A stretch of 64,000 nt of DNA from NCBI GenBank assembly GCA_002500485.1, contig DLRJ01000117.1, positions 47,740 to 111,739 on the forward strand, in the 5' to 3' direction. The number at the start of each line of letters is the position of its first letter. Position 1 is the stretch's first letter. The stretch comes from Dehalococcoidia bacterium UBA7891 (GTDB taxonomy: Bacteria > Chloroflexota > Dehalococcoidia > Lucifugimonadales > UBA826). The notes under the pieces are model-generated. The model ran no database searches. It saw nothing but the letters and a program-made list of their open reading frames with translations, and was not told the origin of the DNA. The position numbers were made by a program, and so were the translations under genes. Below, piece after piece: positions 27,797 to 37,729 of this stretch.

Positions 27797-28720
27797 TCAG
27801 AATCCGTACCCCATCATTTTCGGGAACAAAACATCCATTTCTTCCATTGTGAAATTTCCCCATTTGTTTACTACATTTTCAATGTCTGGGTTGGAATAAA
27901 CGTACAAGCTTCCTCCACGTACGCCCAGCACGTAACCATTAATATTGGGGGCAGCATTTGTGCATAGGTAAACAGCTAGTGGGGCAATATTTTCGGGTTC
28001 ATCTGGAGAACCTTCTCCCAACCATTCGGGTATCTCTGGTGATGGTCCAATCCCTGCTCTTTCATCCCGGGAAGGTCCAGATACGTCTGGTAGTCTGTGT
28101 TGATCTACGGCACCTGGGAATAATCTAGTTTCCGCCATAGGTGATATTGCATTGGCAGTAATACCATATTTGCCCAAATCTTTTGCAGTAGTTCTCGTTA
28201 ATCCTATAATACCTTCGGTCGCTGCGGCATAGTTCGACCGTCCTACATCACCGAGGCCTGCATCAGCCACCATATTTACGATTCTTCCCGACCTTTGCTG
28301 ACGAAACAGGATTCCTGCAAATTTTGTAGTTGTAAAAACGCTTTTAGCATTATTGCGAACTACTTGATCGAAATCCGATTCCGTCATTTGGTAAATCATT
28401 CGATCTTTTAATGAACCTGCTGAATTGACCAAAATATCGATATGGCTATAAGTGTCTATGCAGGATTGAATCAGGTTCTCACCCCCTTCCATGGTCGAAA
28501 TATCGGCATAATTCGCTGTGGCATTACCTCCCGCGGATTTGATTTCTTCTACAACTGAATCCGCCGGCATGTTAGAGGCACCGGTCCCGTCTACCTCAGC
28601 ACCTTTGTCGTTTATTAGTATGGATGCACCCTCCTCTGCGAGGAGTTTGGCAATACCTCTACCAATACCTCTCCCCCCACCAGTAACCGCCGCCACCTTT
28701 CCTTCTAATCTGTTTCCCAT
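27797..28720 (-). CDS. SDR paralog with degraded catalytic residues (probable pseudoenzyme)
   Basis: A 307-residue SDR closely related to its downstream neighbour. The cofactor motif TGGGRGIG is intact. The catalytic serine position (151) reads Val, and the YxxxK motif reads Y164-AAA-T168, so the lysine is Thr. Catalysis of the normal SDR kind is therefore unlikely. The length and the rest of the fold are intact and there is no frameshift. It may work as a structural partner in a heteromer with the active sister, 63 bases downstream. Confidence 0.85.
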   Translation of the reverse strand: MGNRLEGKVAAVTGGGRGIGRGIAKLLAEEGASILINDKGAEVDGTGASNMPADSVVEEIKSAGGNATANYADISTMEGGENLIQSCIDTYSHIDILVNSAGSLKDRMIYQMTESDFDQVVRNNAKSVFTTTKFAGILFRQQRSGRIVNMVADAGLGDVGRSNYAAATEGIIGLTRTTAKDLGKYGITANAISPMAETRLFPGAVDQHRLPDVSGPSRDERAGIGPSPEIPEWLGEGSPDEPENIAPLAVYLCTNAAPNINGYVLGVRGGSLYVYSNPDIENVVNKWGNFTMEEMDVLFPKMMGYGF

Positions 28721-28861
28721 ATTATGACCATCCTATTTAATTATTTTTTAGGTTTGGCAAATTATCTATTATCGACAATTTTCACTTTATATCAGAATTA
28801 GCTAATTATAAAAGGATGTCTGCCCAAAATAAACATAGCCGTCAAATTTAAAGTTTGAAGG

Positions 28862-29893
28862 CTATTGCTCCTTGGGAAATTTTTTTAAAGACAGAAAGTA
28901 AAGTCCGGTGGCTATGGCTTGGAATGGGGAAACAAGGGTTGTTACACACACATCAATTAAAAGTATTATGAAATCTGAATTAAGATTCGGTGAAAGTAGA
29001 TTTAATAAGTATGTAGGTATTGTCATGAGAATAACAATTACTAAACCTGTACCGAAAGTTACCCACCATCTTTTCTCCACAAGATCCCAACTCATCTGAA
29101 TAGATCTTGTGATTCCGGTGTTGTCTAATGCCATCGATGGGAGCGAAAAATACCAGCGAACAAAGAGGTACAGCAGGATAGGAATACCTATTAACATTAT
29201 TGAAAGTAGGAACGGTATTATCAAAAGCCCTATCAAAAACAATGAGAGCAGGATTAACCTGCCTATTTTTGAAAGTGTGTAGTTGAGACAGGCAATGGAG
29301 GAGACCTTTTCAGAGTTTGCAAATTGTGCTGCTCCAACGATAATGGCCATTACCGATATTAGGTTGGCCACTAGTCCTATGAGAATTAAAATGAAGATAG
29401 AAAACAATTTCCATATAGGTATTGATTTCAAATCAGACATTAAATTTTCGGAAAGCTGACCATCGTTATAGGGCTGAAAATTCGCAAGGGAAACCCAATC
29501 CGTTTCGAGAGCAGTACGTAAAATAATTCCGATTACCAGTACTGGGATACCATTTATTAAGGATAGGATGAGAAAATTTTTGAAATTTTTTCTATAGGCG
29601 TAGCTGGAGATTGAAATTAGATCTACTAATTTTCCTGGCTCTGGGATTAATCGGGCCACAGAAGGTGATGGTATATCTGTTTTACTTTTTTCATTTTCTG
29701 ATTCGTCTACGGCACCTGGGTTGTATATTTCCCCTAGATCATGTGATAAAACCTGACCACAGTTAGTGCAAAATGTTTGATTTCTGTTGATTGTCCGACA
29801 ACGTTCACATTGGGTTGCTATCTCTTTTCCGCAACCCCCACAAAAAAGACTGCTTTCGGTATTTTCGAAATCGCAATTTTTGCAGCCCCCCAT
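28862..29893 (-). CDS. Zinc-ribbon membrane protein
   Basis: This 343-residue protein begins with a double zinc ribbon (CKNC ... CGGC, CERC ... CTNC within residues 4-47). A polar linker follows, then about six membrane segments from 110 to 335. The membrane part resembles the glycerophosphoryl-diester phosphodiesterase membrane domain/DUF975-like families. No enzyme motif is seen. It is the last gene of a tight minus-strand operon, with a 3-base gap to the M16 gene. Function unknown. Confidence 0.75.
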   Translation of the reverse strand: MGGCKNCDFENTESSLFCGGCGKEIATQCERCRTINRNQTFCTNCGQVLSHDLGEIYNPGAVDESENEKSKTDIPSPSVARLIPEPGKLVDLISISSYAYRKNFKNFLILSLINGIPVLVIGIILRTALETDWVSLANFQPYNDGQLSENLMSDLKSIPIWKLFSIFILILIGLVANLISVMAIIVGAAQFANSEKVSSIACLNYTLSKIGRLILLSLFLIGLLIIPFLLSIMLIGIPILLYLFVRWYFSLPSMALDNTGITRSIQMSWDLVEKRWWVTFGTGLVIVILMTIPTYLLNLLSPNLNSDFIILLIDVCVTTLVSPFQAIATGLYFLSLKKFPKEQ

Positions 29894-29896
29894 TTT

Positions 29897-32548
29897 TTAT
29901 ATGTTGTTTCCGTACATATCAATAACGAAGAGAGGGTACCCTAACTCCTCTAAATTCTTTTGGATTTTTTCTTTGTCACCAACGACAATCATTTTTATTT
30001 CAGCTGGTAAAATGTGCTTCACAGCTGACTGTCTGACATCATCGAGTGTCAAATCCGAAATCTTTTCAATGTTGGTCTCAAAATAATCCAGAGGTAGGTC
30101 AAATGCAGCTATGTTGAGCAATTGATTTGTAATTTGTTGATTGGATTCAAATTGAGAAGGCACACTTTTTAGCAAACCTTCTTTTGCTTTTCTAAATTCC
30201 TCAAGACCAATTGGGTTTAATTCCACAATATCAGTTAATTCCTTCAGTGTTTCAAAAACTGATTCTTTTGTAACCTCTGTTTGTACACTTCCTCTAGTCA
30301 CTAGAATGGAGAGAGGTTTCATCCATTCTATGGAAGAATGGAACCCATAACTATACCCTTTGTCTTGTCTTAAATTCATATTTAGGCGACTCGAATAATC
30401 GCCACCGAGTATGTAATTTACAAAGGCAAGGGAATGATAATCTTGGTGTTCTCTTGGTATTGATATGTGACCTGCTCGTAATATCGATTGGGCCGAACCA
30501 GGTCTATCGACTAGGTATATCGTAGGACCTTCACCGGCAAGAGGCTTTGAGGCAACTTGATTTTCTTGAGGCTTTTGTCGATTTTCGAAAGTTCTAAATT
30601 TTTCGGTTATTAATTCGGCTGCAAGATTTGATGAAATATTTCCCACCACAATGAAAGTCTTTTTAGAGGTGAGTAAGGTTTCGTGGTAATGCTTTTCAAG
30701 ATCACCTGTTTTCATTGCAGCAATACTGGTTTCATCTCCGTTGATAGTATGGCCGTAGGGTGTGGTGGGCCCCAATAAAATAGATCTCATAGCAACAGAT
30801 GCAGTGGCATCAGCACTATCCTGGATGGAACGGAGATCAGATAATTTTTCTTTTCGTATTCGCTCCATTTCAGTTACGGGAAAATTTGGGTTCAATATTA
30901 TGTCTGACAAGACGTCAAGTTCTTTATTTGTGTTGTCGGATATGCCAGAAACAGCTAGAAAGGTGTGCTCTCTCGACACATCTTTGGTCACGTGAGAGCC
31001 AAGGAATTCCATTTCATCTGCAATTTGAGAACTACTTCTGCTCTGTGTGCCTTCAAACAACATATCCGTTGCAAACTGGGCTATTCCAGGCCTCTCTTCT
31101 AGGTCTTCCGCTGACCCAGTGTCAAAGAATACTCCAACTGTGGTCAGTGGCAATTCAGAACGCTCAATTACTAGCAGCCTTGTTCCGTTTTCCAGAAATA
31201 TGTCCTTCGGTTGAGGAGCTGAAAATGTAGTGAGTGCTGCCACTTTTGGTAGATTAGTTCTATCGAGTTGTCTTGAAGAGGGTTTTGTGTCTTTAAGTGG
31301 GTTCACAGTCAGGCCTACGAAATTGCCGTTGAGCAACTTTGCAGCTGCTGAAACATCATTAGCTGACACTTTTTTGTATCTTTCTACGTCTGTCTCTATA
31401 AGGCCGGGATTTCCAGCCATCACATTGAAGTGGTTTAATTGGTCGGCTTTACCCCCAAACCCACCTATTTTTTCTAACTGTCGGACATGATAGGAATTTA
31501 TTATGTTATAGGCCCTTTCCATTTCTTTGTCGGATGGGGGCGTTTGTGATAGCTCATCTAATAATGCTTGGATCTCTTTATAGATTTCTCCTGTGGTTTG
31601 TCCAGGATTTGCCGTGGCTATAATATGAAATTCACCAGATATCTCTTGTCCATGATGATAAGCGCGAATGTCCCTAGCAAGTTGTTTTTTATAGACAAGA
31701 TTTTGTTCCAGTCTTGAACTTCTTCCATCGGCCATAATTACAGATAATACGTCTAAAGCCGCTTGCTCTTGAGTAAATTCGGGGACCGTTGGCCAAGCTA
31801 GATAAAGTCGAGGAAGATGGACAGAGTCTTCCAAGGTGACCCAAGTTTGTCCTTTCAAGATGGAATCCATTTTGTGAAACCTGTTGATTGCAGGTCCCGG
31901 CGATAAATTTCCGAAATATTTGTCTATGAGATCAAAGGTTGAATTCGGGTCTATATCTCCCGCGATTGAAATGCTTGCATTGGAAGGATGATAGAAATTA
32001 CGAAAAAATTCTTTTACGTCTTCTATTTCTGCTCCATCCAAATCTTCCTGAGATCCTATAGTTGGCCAGTTATAAGGATGTGGAGGTGGAAAGAGAAGTT
32101 CTTGTAGTTTTAAATACGCCATTCCATAAGGGCGATTTTCATAACTTTGTCTTCTTTCGTTTTTCACCACTTCTCTTTGCAAATCAAATCGTTTCTGGTC
32201 AAGGGCCTCTAGTAAAAATCCCATCCGATCTGATTCCAGCCATAATGCCAGTTCCAAGTAGTTTGAAGGCAAATTCTCCCAATAATTTGTCCTATCGTTT
32301 GTTGTAGACCCGTTTACCGTGGCCCCTATCTCCTGAAGAGGGCCGAAATAATCCTTATTATGATTTCTGGATCCTTCAAACATCACATGTTCAAATAAAT
32401 GCGCAAATCCTGTTTTGCCGGGAATCTCGTTTTTTGATCCCACGTGATACCAAATATTCACGGCCACGGTTGGGACTGTTTTATCAACATGAGTGATGAT
32501 ATCTAGGCCATTTCCGAGAGTATGCTTTTGAAAAGGTATCGATATCAT
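29897..32548 (-). CDS. M16 family zinc peptidase, double-length
   Basis: An 883-residue pitrilysin/insulinase-type protein with two M16 halves. The N-terminal half has the inverted zinc motif H50-L-F-E53-H54, and the downstream glutamate lies in KNERRQSYEN, so it should be active. The C-terminal half (from about 440) lacks the HxxEH motif (QFATDM at the corresponding place) and is the usual inactive clamshell half. No signal peptide is visible, so it is probably cytoplasmic. It begins four bases before the second hot-dog gene stop region, in the same operon. Confidence 0.93.
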   Translation of the reverse strand: MISIPFQKHTLGNGLDIITHVDKTVPTVAVNIWYHVGSKNEIPGKTGFAHLFEHVMFEGSRNHNKDYFGPLQEIGATVNGSTTNDRTNYWENLPSNYLELALWLESDRMGFLLEALDQKRFDLQREVVKNERRQSYENRPYGMAYLKLQELLFPPPHPYNWPTIGSQEDLDGAEIEDVKEFFRNFYHPSNASISIAGDIDPNSTFDLIDKYFGNLSPGPAINRFHKMDSILKGQTWVTLEDSVHLPRLYLAWPTVPEFTQEQAALDVLSVIMADGRSSRLEQNLVYKKQLARDIRAYHHGQEISGEFHIIATANPGQTTGEIYKEIQALLDELSQTPPSDKEMERAYNIINSYHVRQLEKIGGFGGKADQLNHFNVMAGNPGLIETDVERYKKVSANDVSAAAKLLNGNFVGLTVNPLKDTKPSSRQLDRTNLPKVAALTTFSAPQPKDIFLENGTRLLVIERSELPLTTVGVFFDTGSAEDLEERPGIAQFATDMLFEGTQSRSSSQIADEMEFLGSHVTKDVSREHTFLAVSGISDNTNKELDVLSDIILNPNFPVTEMERIRKEKLSDLRSIQDSADATASVAMRSILLGPTTPYGHTINGDETSIAAMKTGDLEKHYHETLLTSKKTFIVVGNISSNLAAELITEKFRTFENRQKPQENQVASKPLAGEGPTIYLVDRPGSAQSILRAGHISIPREHQDYHSLAFVNYILGGDYSSRLNMNLRQDKGYSYGFHSSIEWMKPLSILVTRGSVQTEVTKESVFETLKELTDIVELNPIGLEEFRKAKEGLLKSVPSQFESNQQITNQLLNIAAFDLPLDYFETNIEKISDLTLDDVRQSAVKHILPAEIKMIVVGDKEKIQKNLEELGYPLFVIDMYGNNI

Positions 32549-32551
32549 GTT

Positions 32552-32986
32552 CTACGGCTTATTAGGGAGTGCTATTACTCCTGTTCCAATGACAAGTTTC
32601 ACCCCATCAGAATTTTCCATCACTACGTCACATTCTAATTTTGTACTGTCCCCAGTCTCATCTTTATCTGTCACTATCCCACTGAACGTCAGGTCTTGGT
32701 TGTGAGGAACTGTTTGTCGGAAGACGACGTCTATTTTGAGAAGACAAACTGTGTCTGACCAGTCGGTTAAAATTTGTGACATCAGCGCTATATTCATGGG
32801 ACCTGGCACAATGGCTTCCGGCATCCCCTCGTTATTTGCTATTTCTTTTGACGTAAATCTTGAAGGGGTGATTTCTTTTTCTCTGATTGAAACAAATTCG
32901 ATCACATCTTTGTCAGTGACGGATTTTTTTATCGGACCAATATCGTCTCCGATTTCAACATCTTCAAAATATAGATTCTCTTTCAT
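32552..32986 (-). CDS. MaoC-like hot-dog protein, second partner
   Basis: A 144-residue hot-dog fold protein opening LYFEDVEIGDDIG as in MaoC-type hydratases. The usual hydratase motif (GDxNPxH) is replaced by REKEITPSRF at 35-44, so the catalytic Asp and His are absent. Its ATG overlaps the stop of the other hot-dog gene by four bases (32983-32986). It may form a heterodimer that binds acyl-CoA without the normal dyad. Confidence 0.8.
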   Translation of the reverse strand: MKENLYFEDVEIGDDIGPIKKSVTDKDVIEFVSIREKEITPSRFTSKEIANNEGMPEAIVPGPMNIALMSQILTDWSDTVCLLKIDVVFRQTVPHNQDLTFSGIVTDKDETGDSTKLECDVVMENSDGVKLVIGTGVIALPNKP

Positions 32987-33447
32987 CTATTTTTATTCCT
33001 TCTAACAAAAGACTCTGTTACTAAGGCAACGGTCTCTTCATCCTGGTTGCTGAATTTTGTTTCCCAAACAGCAAAAACCATTTTTCCGGACCGGCCTGTT
33101 TTGGCATAAACTTTGTCCAGCTTCGTACTGGCTGAAAGAACATCGCCAGGTCGAATTTCTGCTTTACATTCGATAGATTGACCAGCGAAAAACCCCAATT
33201 CTCCAAATTCAAGCTTTATGTCGGGTCTTGATACCCCTGAAACAAAAACATTGCAGATTGTTGGTGGGGCTACGATATGCCCGGCACCATGTTCATCCCC
33301 CACGTACCTTGGATTAGTTTCACCTGTCGATTTCGCAAACCCTAATAGCATTTCCCTGGTTAACTCAAAAGTTCCAATCTGTGTTTCCACTCCAAGCAAA
33401 CTTCTGTCGTATACGATTCCTTCATCTGTCGTCATTCTGTGCTCCAA
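32983..33447 (-). CDS. MaoC/FAS1-like dehydratase N-terminal hot-dog protein, first partner
   Basis: A 154-residue hot-dog protein of the FAS1-like dehydratase domain type, with GFAKSTGETNPRY at 36-48 and HIVAPPTICN. The Asp and His of active hydratases read E43 and Y48, as in non-catalytic HadA/HadC-like halves. It is co-translated with the following hot-dog gene through an ATGA overlap, so the two very likely form a heterodimer in acyl-CoA hydration/dehydration or acyl-CoA binding. Confidence 0.82.
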   Translation of the reverse strand: MEHRMTTDEGIVYDRSLLGVETQIGTFELTREMLLGFAKSTGETNPRYVGDEHGAGHIVAPPTICNVFVSGVSRPDIKLEFGELGFFAGQSIECKAEIRPGDVLSASTKLDKVYAKTGRSGKMVFAVWETKFSNQDEETVALVTESFVRRNKNR

Positions 33448-33456
33448 AATATGTGG

Positions 33457-34098
33457 TCAGGATTCAAGTTTCACAGCGGTAAAACGGCCATTTCTTAGTT
33501 CCTGTACTAAATCAGATTCATTCGCTATTTTTTTTTCAAAACGTGTCATGCAGGTACCTACCGCACTCACTATGTGGGCGTCGCTTCCTCCTGTTCCTAA
33601 ATACCCCTTCGCTTTAATAAGTGATTCGGCTTTTTCTCCTTCTCCTGGCCTGTTGGACCCGTTAAGCTGTTCGACAGTTTTAACTGTTTCAAAACCAGTT
33701 ACACCATTATCTAAATATTCAGCAAAACCTATTCCAACTCGACCGGGATGAGCTGGAATTGCTATTCCCCCATAGGTGTCGCAAACATCAACTAGGTTTT
33801 GTGCACTAATGTTAACATCTGAGAAATCCAATTCATTGGTGATTTGTTCTGAGATCCCGTAAACGAGAAAATGCCCGGTGTCTGTGTCTAATTCAGCCCC
33901 TTTCAAAATGATTATTCCATCATCTGAGGCTAACTTACTATAGTCCACATCGTGGTCGAATTGCCTGTGCTCGGTTAAGACAAATCCATGTATCGATTTG
34001 CCTTTTCTTCGTAGCACATTAACCCATTTTATGTATTGTTCTACCGTTGCTCTGGAATCATCCGAGGCAACTGAGTGAGTGTGTAAATCAAGGAGCAT
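33457..34098 (-). CDS. PHP domain metal-dependent phosphoesterase-like protein
   Basis: A 213-residue PHP-fold protein. The metal-binding motifs are DLHTHS near the N-terminus, TEHRQFDH, the E in KGAELDT, PAHPGR and GSDAH. All expected ligands for a trinuclear site appear to be present. Family members hydrolyse phosphoesters. The substrate is unknown. First gene of the PHP, hot-dog pair, M16 and zinc-ribbon operon. Confidence 0.88.
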   Translation of the reverse strand: MLLDLHTHSVASDDSRATVEQYIKWVNVLRRKGKSIHGFVLTEHRQFDHDVDYSKLASDDGIIILKGAELDTDTGHFLVYGISEQITNELDFSDVNISAQNLVDVCDTYGGIAIPAHPGRVGIGFAEYLDNGVTGFETVKTVEQLNGSNRPGEGEKAESLIKAKGYLGTGGSDAHIVSAVGTCMTRFEKKIANESDLVQELRNGRFTAVKLES

Positions 34099-34208
34099 AA
34101 CAGGATTGAATGTTAGGTCAGCATATTCATGTAGTCAAGAAATTAATGTATTAAACTTAGGGAAATTGCATCCAATAGATGTAAAACACAACAAAGTGGG
34201 TGATTAAT

Positions 34209-34985
34209 ATGGATTTAGGGTTGACTGGAAAAATTGCTTTAATAACTGGCGGCAGTAGAGGTTTGGGTAGAGAAAGTGCATTGTCCTTAGCTAGAGAAGG
34301 CGTGAGCGTTGCCATATGTGGTAGAACAAAAAATGTATTAGATGCGACTGTAAAAGAGATTGAGCAAATTGGGGCAACCTGCGTGGGCATTGTGGCTGAT
34401 GTATCTGATACCAGGGCTATAGAAGTTTTGCATTCATCTGTAATTGAGGCCCTCGGACCTATAGATATACTCGTGAATAATGCAGGTGGAACCAGATCTA
34501 GAGATGATATTAATGGAACCCCTTTAGAGGATTTTAAAGGCACCTTTGATTTAAATGTTTTTGGAGCATTTGAATTGATGCAACATGTTATACCGTCTAT
34601 GAGAAGTAACGGTTGGGGCAGAATTATTAATATTGCTTCTATCTGGGGCCGAGAATATGGCGGGAATATATCTTACATGTCGGCGAAAGCGGCATTAATC
34701 GCAGCTTCTAAACACTCGGCAATTTCCCTGGCTAAAGATGGAATCTTGGTTAATTCTATTGCTCCTGGCTCAATCGAACACCCTGGAGGTTCATGGGAAC
34801 GTTTTCAAAATGACAATTCGCCTCAAGTCGTAGAAAACTTTATAAAGGAAAATCTGCCTCTTGGCAGGTTTGGCTGGCCTGAACCGCTTGGAGATTTGGT
34901 TGCCTATCTTGCCTCTGATAGATCTGGGCTAATTACCGGTTCATGTATAGTAATCGATGGTGGTCAGAGCGTATCGATGATCTAG
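34209..34985 (+). CDS. SDR family oxidoreductase
   Basis: A 258-residue classical SDR. TGGSRGLG (13-20) binds the cofactor. S144, Y156 and K160 are the catalytic residues, with NNAGG at 90-94. The TTG/GTG extension at 34200 is less likely than ATG 34209, which has GTGGG at a suitable distance. It resembles 3-oxoacyl-ACP reductase-like enzymes, but the substrate is unknown. It stands alone on the plus strand, convergent with the 2-hydroxyacid dehydrogenase. Confidence 0.88.
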   Translation: MDLGLTGKIALITGGSRGLGRESALSLAREGVSVAICGRTKNVLDATVKEIEQIGATCVGIVADVSDTRAIEVLHSSVIEALGPIDILVNNAGGTRSRDDINGTPLEDFKGTFDLNVFGAFELMQHVIPSMRSNGWGRIINIASIWGREYGGNISYMSAKAALIAASKHSAISLAKDGILVNSIAPGSIEHPGGSWERFQNDNSPQVVENFIKENLPLGRFGWPEPLGDLVAYLASDRSGLITGSCIVIDGGQSVSMI

Positions 34986-34988
34986 AAA

Positions 34989-35990
34989 TTAGTTTTCTAA
35001 AGACCTTTTGGGGTTGGGATGTTCTAATACTTCTGGATTGACTAAATTTTCAGGCATGGTATTCCTGTACACTTTGACGACCTCGCTGGCTGCTCGTTCT
35101 TCTAGCTCAAGGGTTGATTCCTGGGAGAAGAAAGCTGTGTGAGGGGTTATCAGTATGTTTTCCAGTTGCATTAAGGGATGATCCCGTGATGGTTCGTTAT
35201 CCACCATCACATCTAGACCTGCACCACCTATTTTACCCTCTGATAAGGCCTCGTATAAGGCTATTTCATCAATTAAGGGACCTCGTGCAGCATTGATTAG
35301 GAAAGCATCGTCTCTCATCAAATCAAATTGTTCCGATCCGATCATTTTCTCTGTGTTGGGAGTTAATGGTGCATGAAGTGAAACAAAATCCGAATTCTCC
35401 AGTAGTTCCTCAAGGCTTACCAGTTTACCGCCTGAAGATTCTACTATTTCTTTAGGAGTGAAAGGGTCAGATGCCAATATGTTTAAACCGAAGACAGCGG
35501 CTTTTTCTGCTACTGCTTGTCCGATCCGACCAAATCCCACAATGCCAATAGTTTTACCTCTCAGTCTTTTGATACGCATCGTTAAACCCAAATGACCCCA
35601 ACCGTCAGATTTTACTGATCGATCGAATAGGGCTATCTTTCTATTCCAAGTGTGTAACATTGCTAAAACGTGGTCAGAAACTTCATCTACGCAATAGTCT
35701 GGAACGTAGGTCACCGGTATACCAAGTTCGCTTGCTGTACTCACATCTATATTGTCAACTCCGACTCCAAATCTTCCTATCGATACACAATTTTTGGCGG
35801 ACCTAATTACATTCCCTGTGACTTTTGCAAAACATGTCATGATCGCATCCACGTCCCTAGCTAACTCAATCAGAGTATCTTCGTCCCCATCAGGGGCTAC
35901 TATGACCTCCGCTCCGGCAGCCTCTAAAACAGCCCTCTCAGGATCTGTTGTTGGCCATACATGATCTGTAATAAGGACTTTCCAACCCAT
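34989..35990 (-). CDS. D-2-hydroxyacid dehydrogenase (CtBP/phosphoglycerate dehydrogenase-like)
   Basis: A 333-residue NAD-dependent dehydrogenase of D-2-hydroxyacids. The Rossmann motif GFGRIG is near 165. The catalytic set is the Arg in NAARGPLIDE, the Glu in DNEPSRDHPL and the His in ITPHTAFFS. It most resembles the C-terminal-binding-protein branch. It lies 33 bases downstream of the ASKHA activator gene on the same strand, so it may be co-transcribed with the corrinoid cluster, though the functional link is unclear. Confidence 0.9.
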   Translation of the reverse strand: MGWKVLITDHVWPTTDPERAVLEAAGAEVIVAPDGDEDTLIELARDVDAIMTCFAKVTGNVIRSAKNCVSIGRFGVGVDNIDVSTASELGIPVTYVPDYCVDEVSDHVLAMLHTWNRKIALFDRSVKSDGWGHLGLTMRIKRLRGKTIGIVGFGRIGQAVAEKAAVFGLNILASDPFTPKEIVESSGGKLVSLEELLENSDFVSLHAPLTPNTEKMIGSEQFDLMRDDAFLINAARGPLIDEIALYEALSEGKIGGAGLDVMVDNEPSRDHPLMQLENILITPHTAFFSQESTLELEERAASEVVKVYRNTMPENLVNPEVLEHPNPKRSLEN

Positions 35991-36023
35991 TTATTTCTCC
36001 CTTTCCTTACGATTAACTAACAA

Positions 36024-37652
36024 CTAAATTGATGTTAAATCTCTCGGCATGGATTTAAACATACACCCTTCAACAAAAACTTCGAAGAAATCAGGAACAG
36101 TTTCCAATTCCAAATGGTCGATGTCCAATACTAACTTTTCTATCTCCATTCTCATTCTCATTGATTTAAGCATTAGTATTGCGCCTTCGAGCGAAGCATT
36201 TCCCACCTTTTCGATCTTTTTTATGGGAAAATTGGCTATAAAGCCAATGTCCCGAGCATTTGATGAATTTATGTAGTTTGCAAAACCTCCAGCCAAGTAT
36301 AGTTTGGATATTTTACTAATTGGTGCACCGAAATGCCGTAACGCTAAATATTGGCCACAATAGTTGGCAGATTTTGCCTGGGCCAGGGCACTAATATCGG
36401 ATCGGTAGAGAGCCATGTTTTCTTCTTCGGAAAATATGTATGCATTCTCTCCATTTGAGTAAACTCCTAGGTCGGTCATAAGATTGTATTTTCTCAGTTC
36501 GGCCAACAAATCGATCAACCCTGATCCACAGATCCCTTGGATACTTGCATCCCCTATAGTAGCGATCTTCAAAATCCCATCTTGAATTTTCACGGATTCA
36601 ACAGCTCCTTCGTATCCAGGCATCCCGTATGTTATCTCGCCACCCTCAAATGCTGGCCCAGCAGGGCAGGAAGCTGCGACCATTTTATCTCGAGTTCCGA
36701 TTACAACTTCAGTATTGGTGCCTATATCCACTAACATTACGGGGTGTTCGGCTTCATCAGCCATTATCGCCAGTAAATCTGCTGCCACATCTGACCCTAC
36801 GTGAGACCCAATTAAAGGTCCACTATAGATTCGAGCCTGGGGGAATATTCGTAGACCAAGTTCTTTTGCACTTATATTAATTGCGGTGGATTCTCGTGAA
36901 CCAGATTCCATAGCATGTTGAATAATCGATTTGTAGGGCTTTTCCCCTACAGATTGGACATTTACACCAAAAAGTATGTCCCTCATTGTAGTGTTTCCAA
37001 CTAGTACAGCGTCATAAATTCTCCTACGATGAATTTTATGCTCCCTAAGCATTTCACCAATTTCATAATTGATCGAGGATAGCAATACCTTTTTTAATTC
37101 ACCTTTATTTGGCCCACCATCATAGGAAATCCTGTTCATTACATCGGACCCGCCAAATCTTTGCGGGTTTTCAAAAGAGGAAGTGGTTAATATGTCACCA
37201 CTTTCAAGGTCTATGATGCTTAATACTATGGTTGTGGTTCCAATATCCCCAGCCAAACCTAATATGTGCCCCTGATACCTGTCTTCATCCATATCCTCTA
37301 TGAAGACCCTGTCACCTCTTTTGGTAACGACGCTTTCTAAACTAACAGGTCTCTTCACTCCTGAGGTTAATATTTTTGGTTGCCTTCTTAGCGTGGTAAA
37401 TTCAACATTGGAGTTTAAATCTTCGACTACAGCTTGGCAGGCCAACCTGTAATCACCTCTTAAGAAAGTTTCTTCTTTCGTCGGTTGGCTTAGGGATTCC
37501 ATCCCTTTTTTTATTTCCACCACGCACTCATGACATTCCCCATTTCTACCACATGCGGTTGGAACTCTAACTTCAAGATCATCAGCGTAATCAAATATAG
37601 TTCTTTGAGGGCCTGTCGGATATTCTTTGCCGTTGGCAAAAACTGGAGACAT
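36024..37652 (-). CDS. ASKHA-domain corrinoid-activating protein (RACo/RamA-like, 2Fe-2S ferredoxin + DUF4445)
   Basis: A 542-residue protein with an N-terminal [2Fe-2S] ferredoxin domain (C34, C40, C43, C72; CGRNGECHEC). An ASKHA ATPase follows, with GDIGTTTIVL, VDIGTNTEVVIG and YLAGGFANYI. This is the architecture of RACo and related reductive activators, which use ATP to push an electron onto an oxidised Co(II) corrinoid protein. A corrinoid protein and methyltransferase genes lie directly upstream, so reactivation of that corrinoid protein is the likely job. Confidence 0.92.
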   Translation of the reverse strand: MSPVFANGKEYPTGPQRTIFDYADDLEVRVPTACGRNGECHECVVEIKKGMESLSQPTKEETFLRGDYRLACQAVVEDLNSNVEFTTLRRQPKILTSGVKRPVSLESVVTKRGDRVFIEDMDEDRYQGHILGLAGDIGTTTIVLSIIDLESGDILTTSSFENPQRFGGSDVMNRISYDGGPNKGELKKVLLSSINYEIGEMLREHKIHRRRIYDAVLVGNTTMRDILFGVNVQSVGEKPYKSIIQHAMESGSRESTAINISAKELGLRIFPQARIYSGPLIGSHVGSDVAADLLAIMADEAEHPVMLVDIGTNTEVVIGTRDKMVAASCPAGPAFEGGEITYGMPGYEGAVESVKIQDGILKIATIGDASIQGICGSGLIDLLAELRKYNLMTDLGVYSNGENAYIFSEEENMALYRSDISALAQAKSANYCGQYLALRHFGAPISKISKLYLAGGFANYINSSNARDIGFIANFPIKKIEKVGNASLEGAILMLKSMRMRMEIEKLVLDIDHLELETVPDFFEVFVEGCMFKSMPRDLTSI

Positions 37653-37729
37653 TGGTTATACCTTCTAACTGTATTTGGCTAGGTGGACTCTACAGTGAGC
37701 AAAGAAAGAATGTGCTTTTAGTCTTCATA

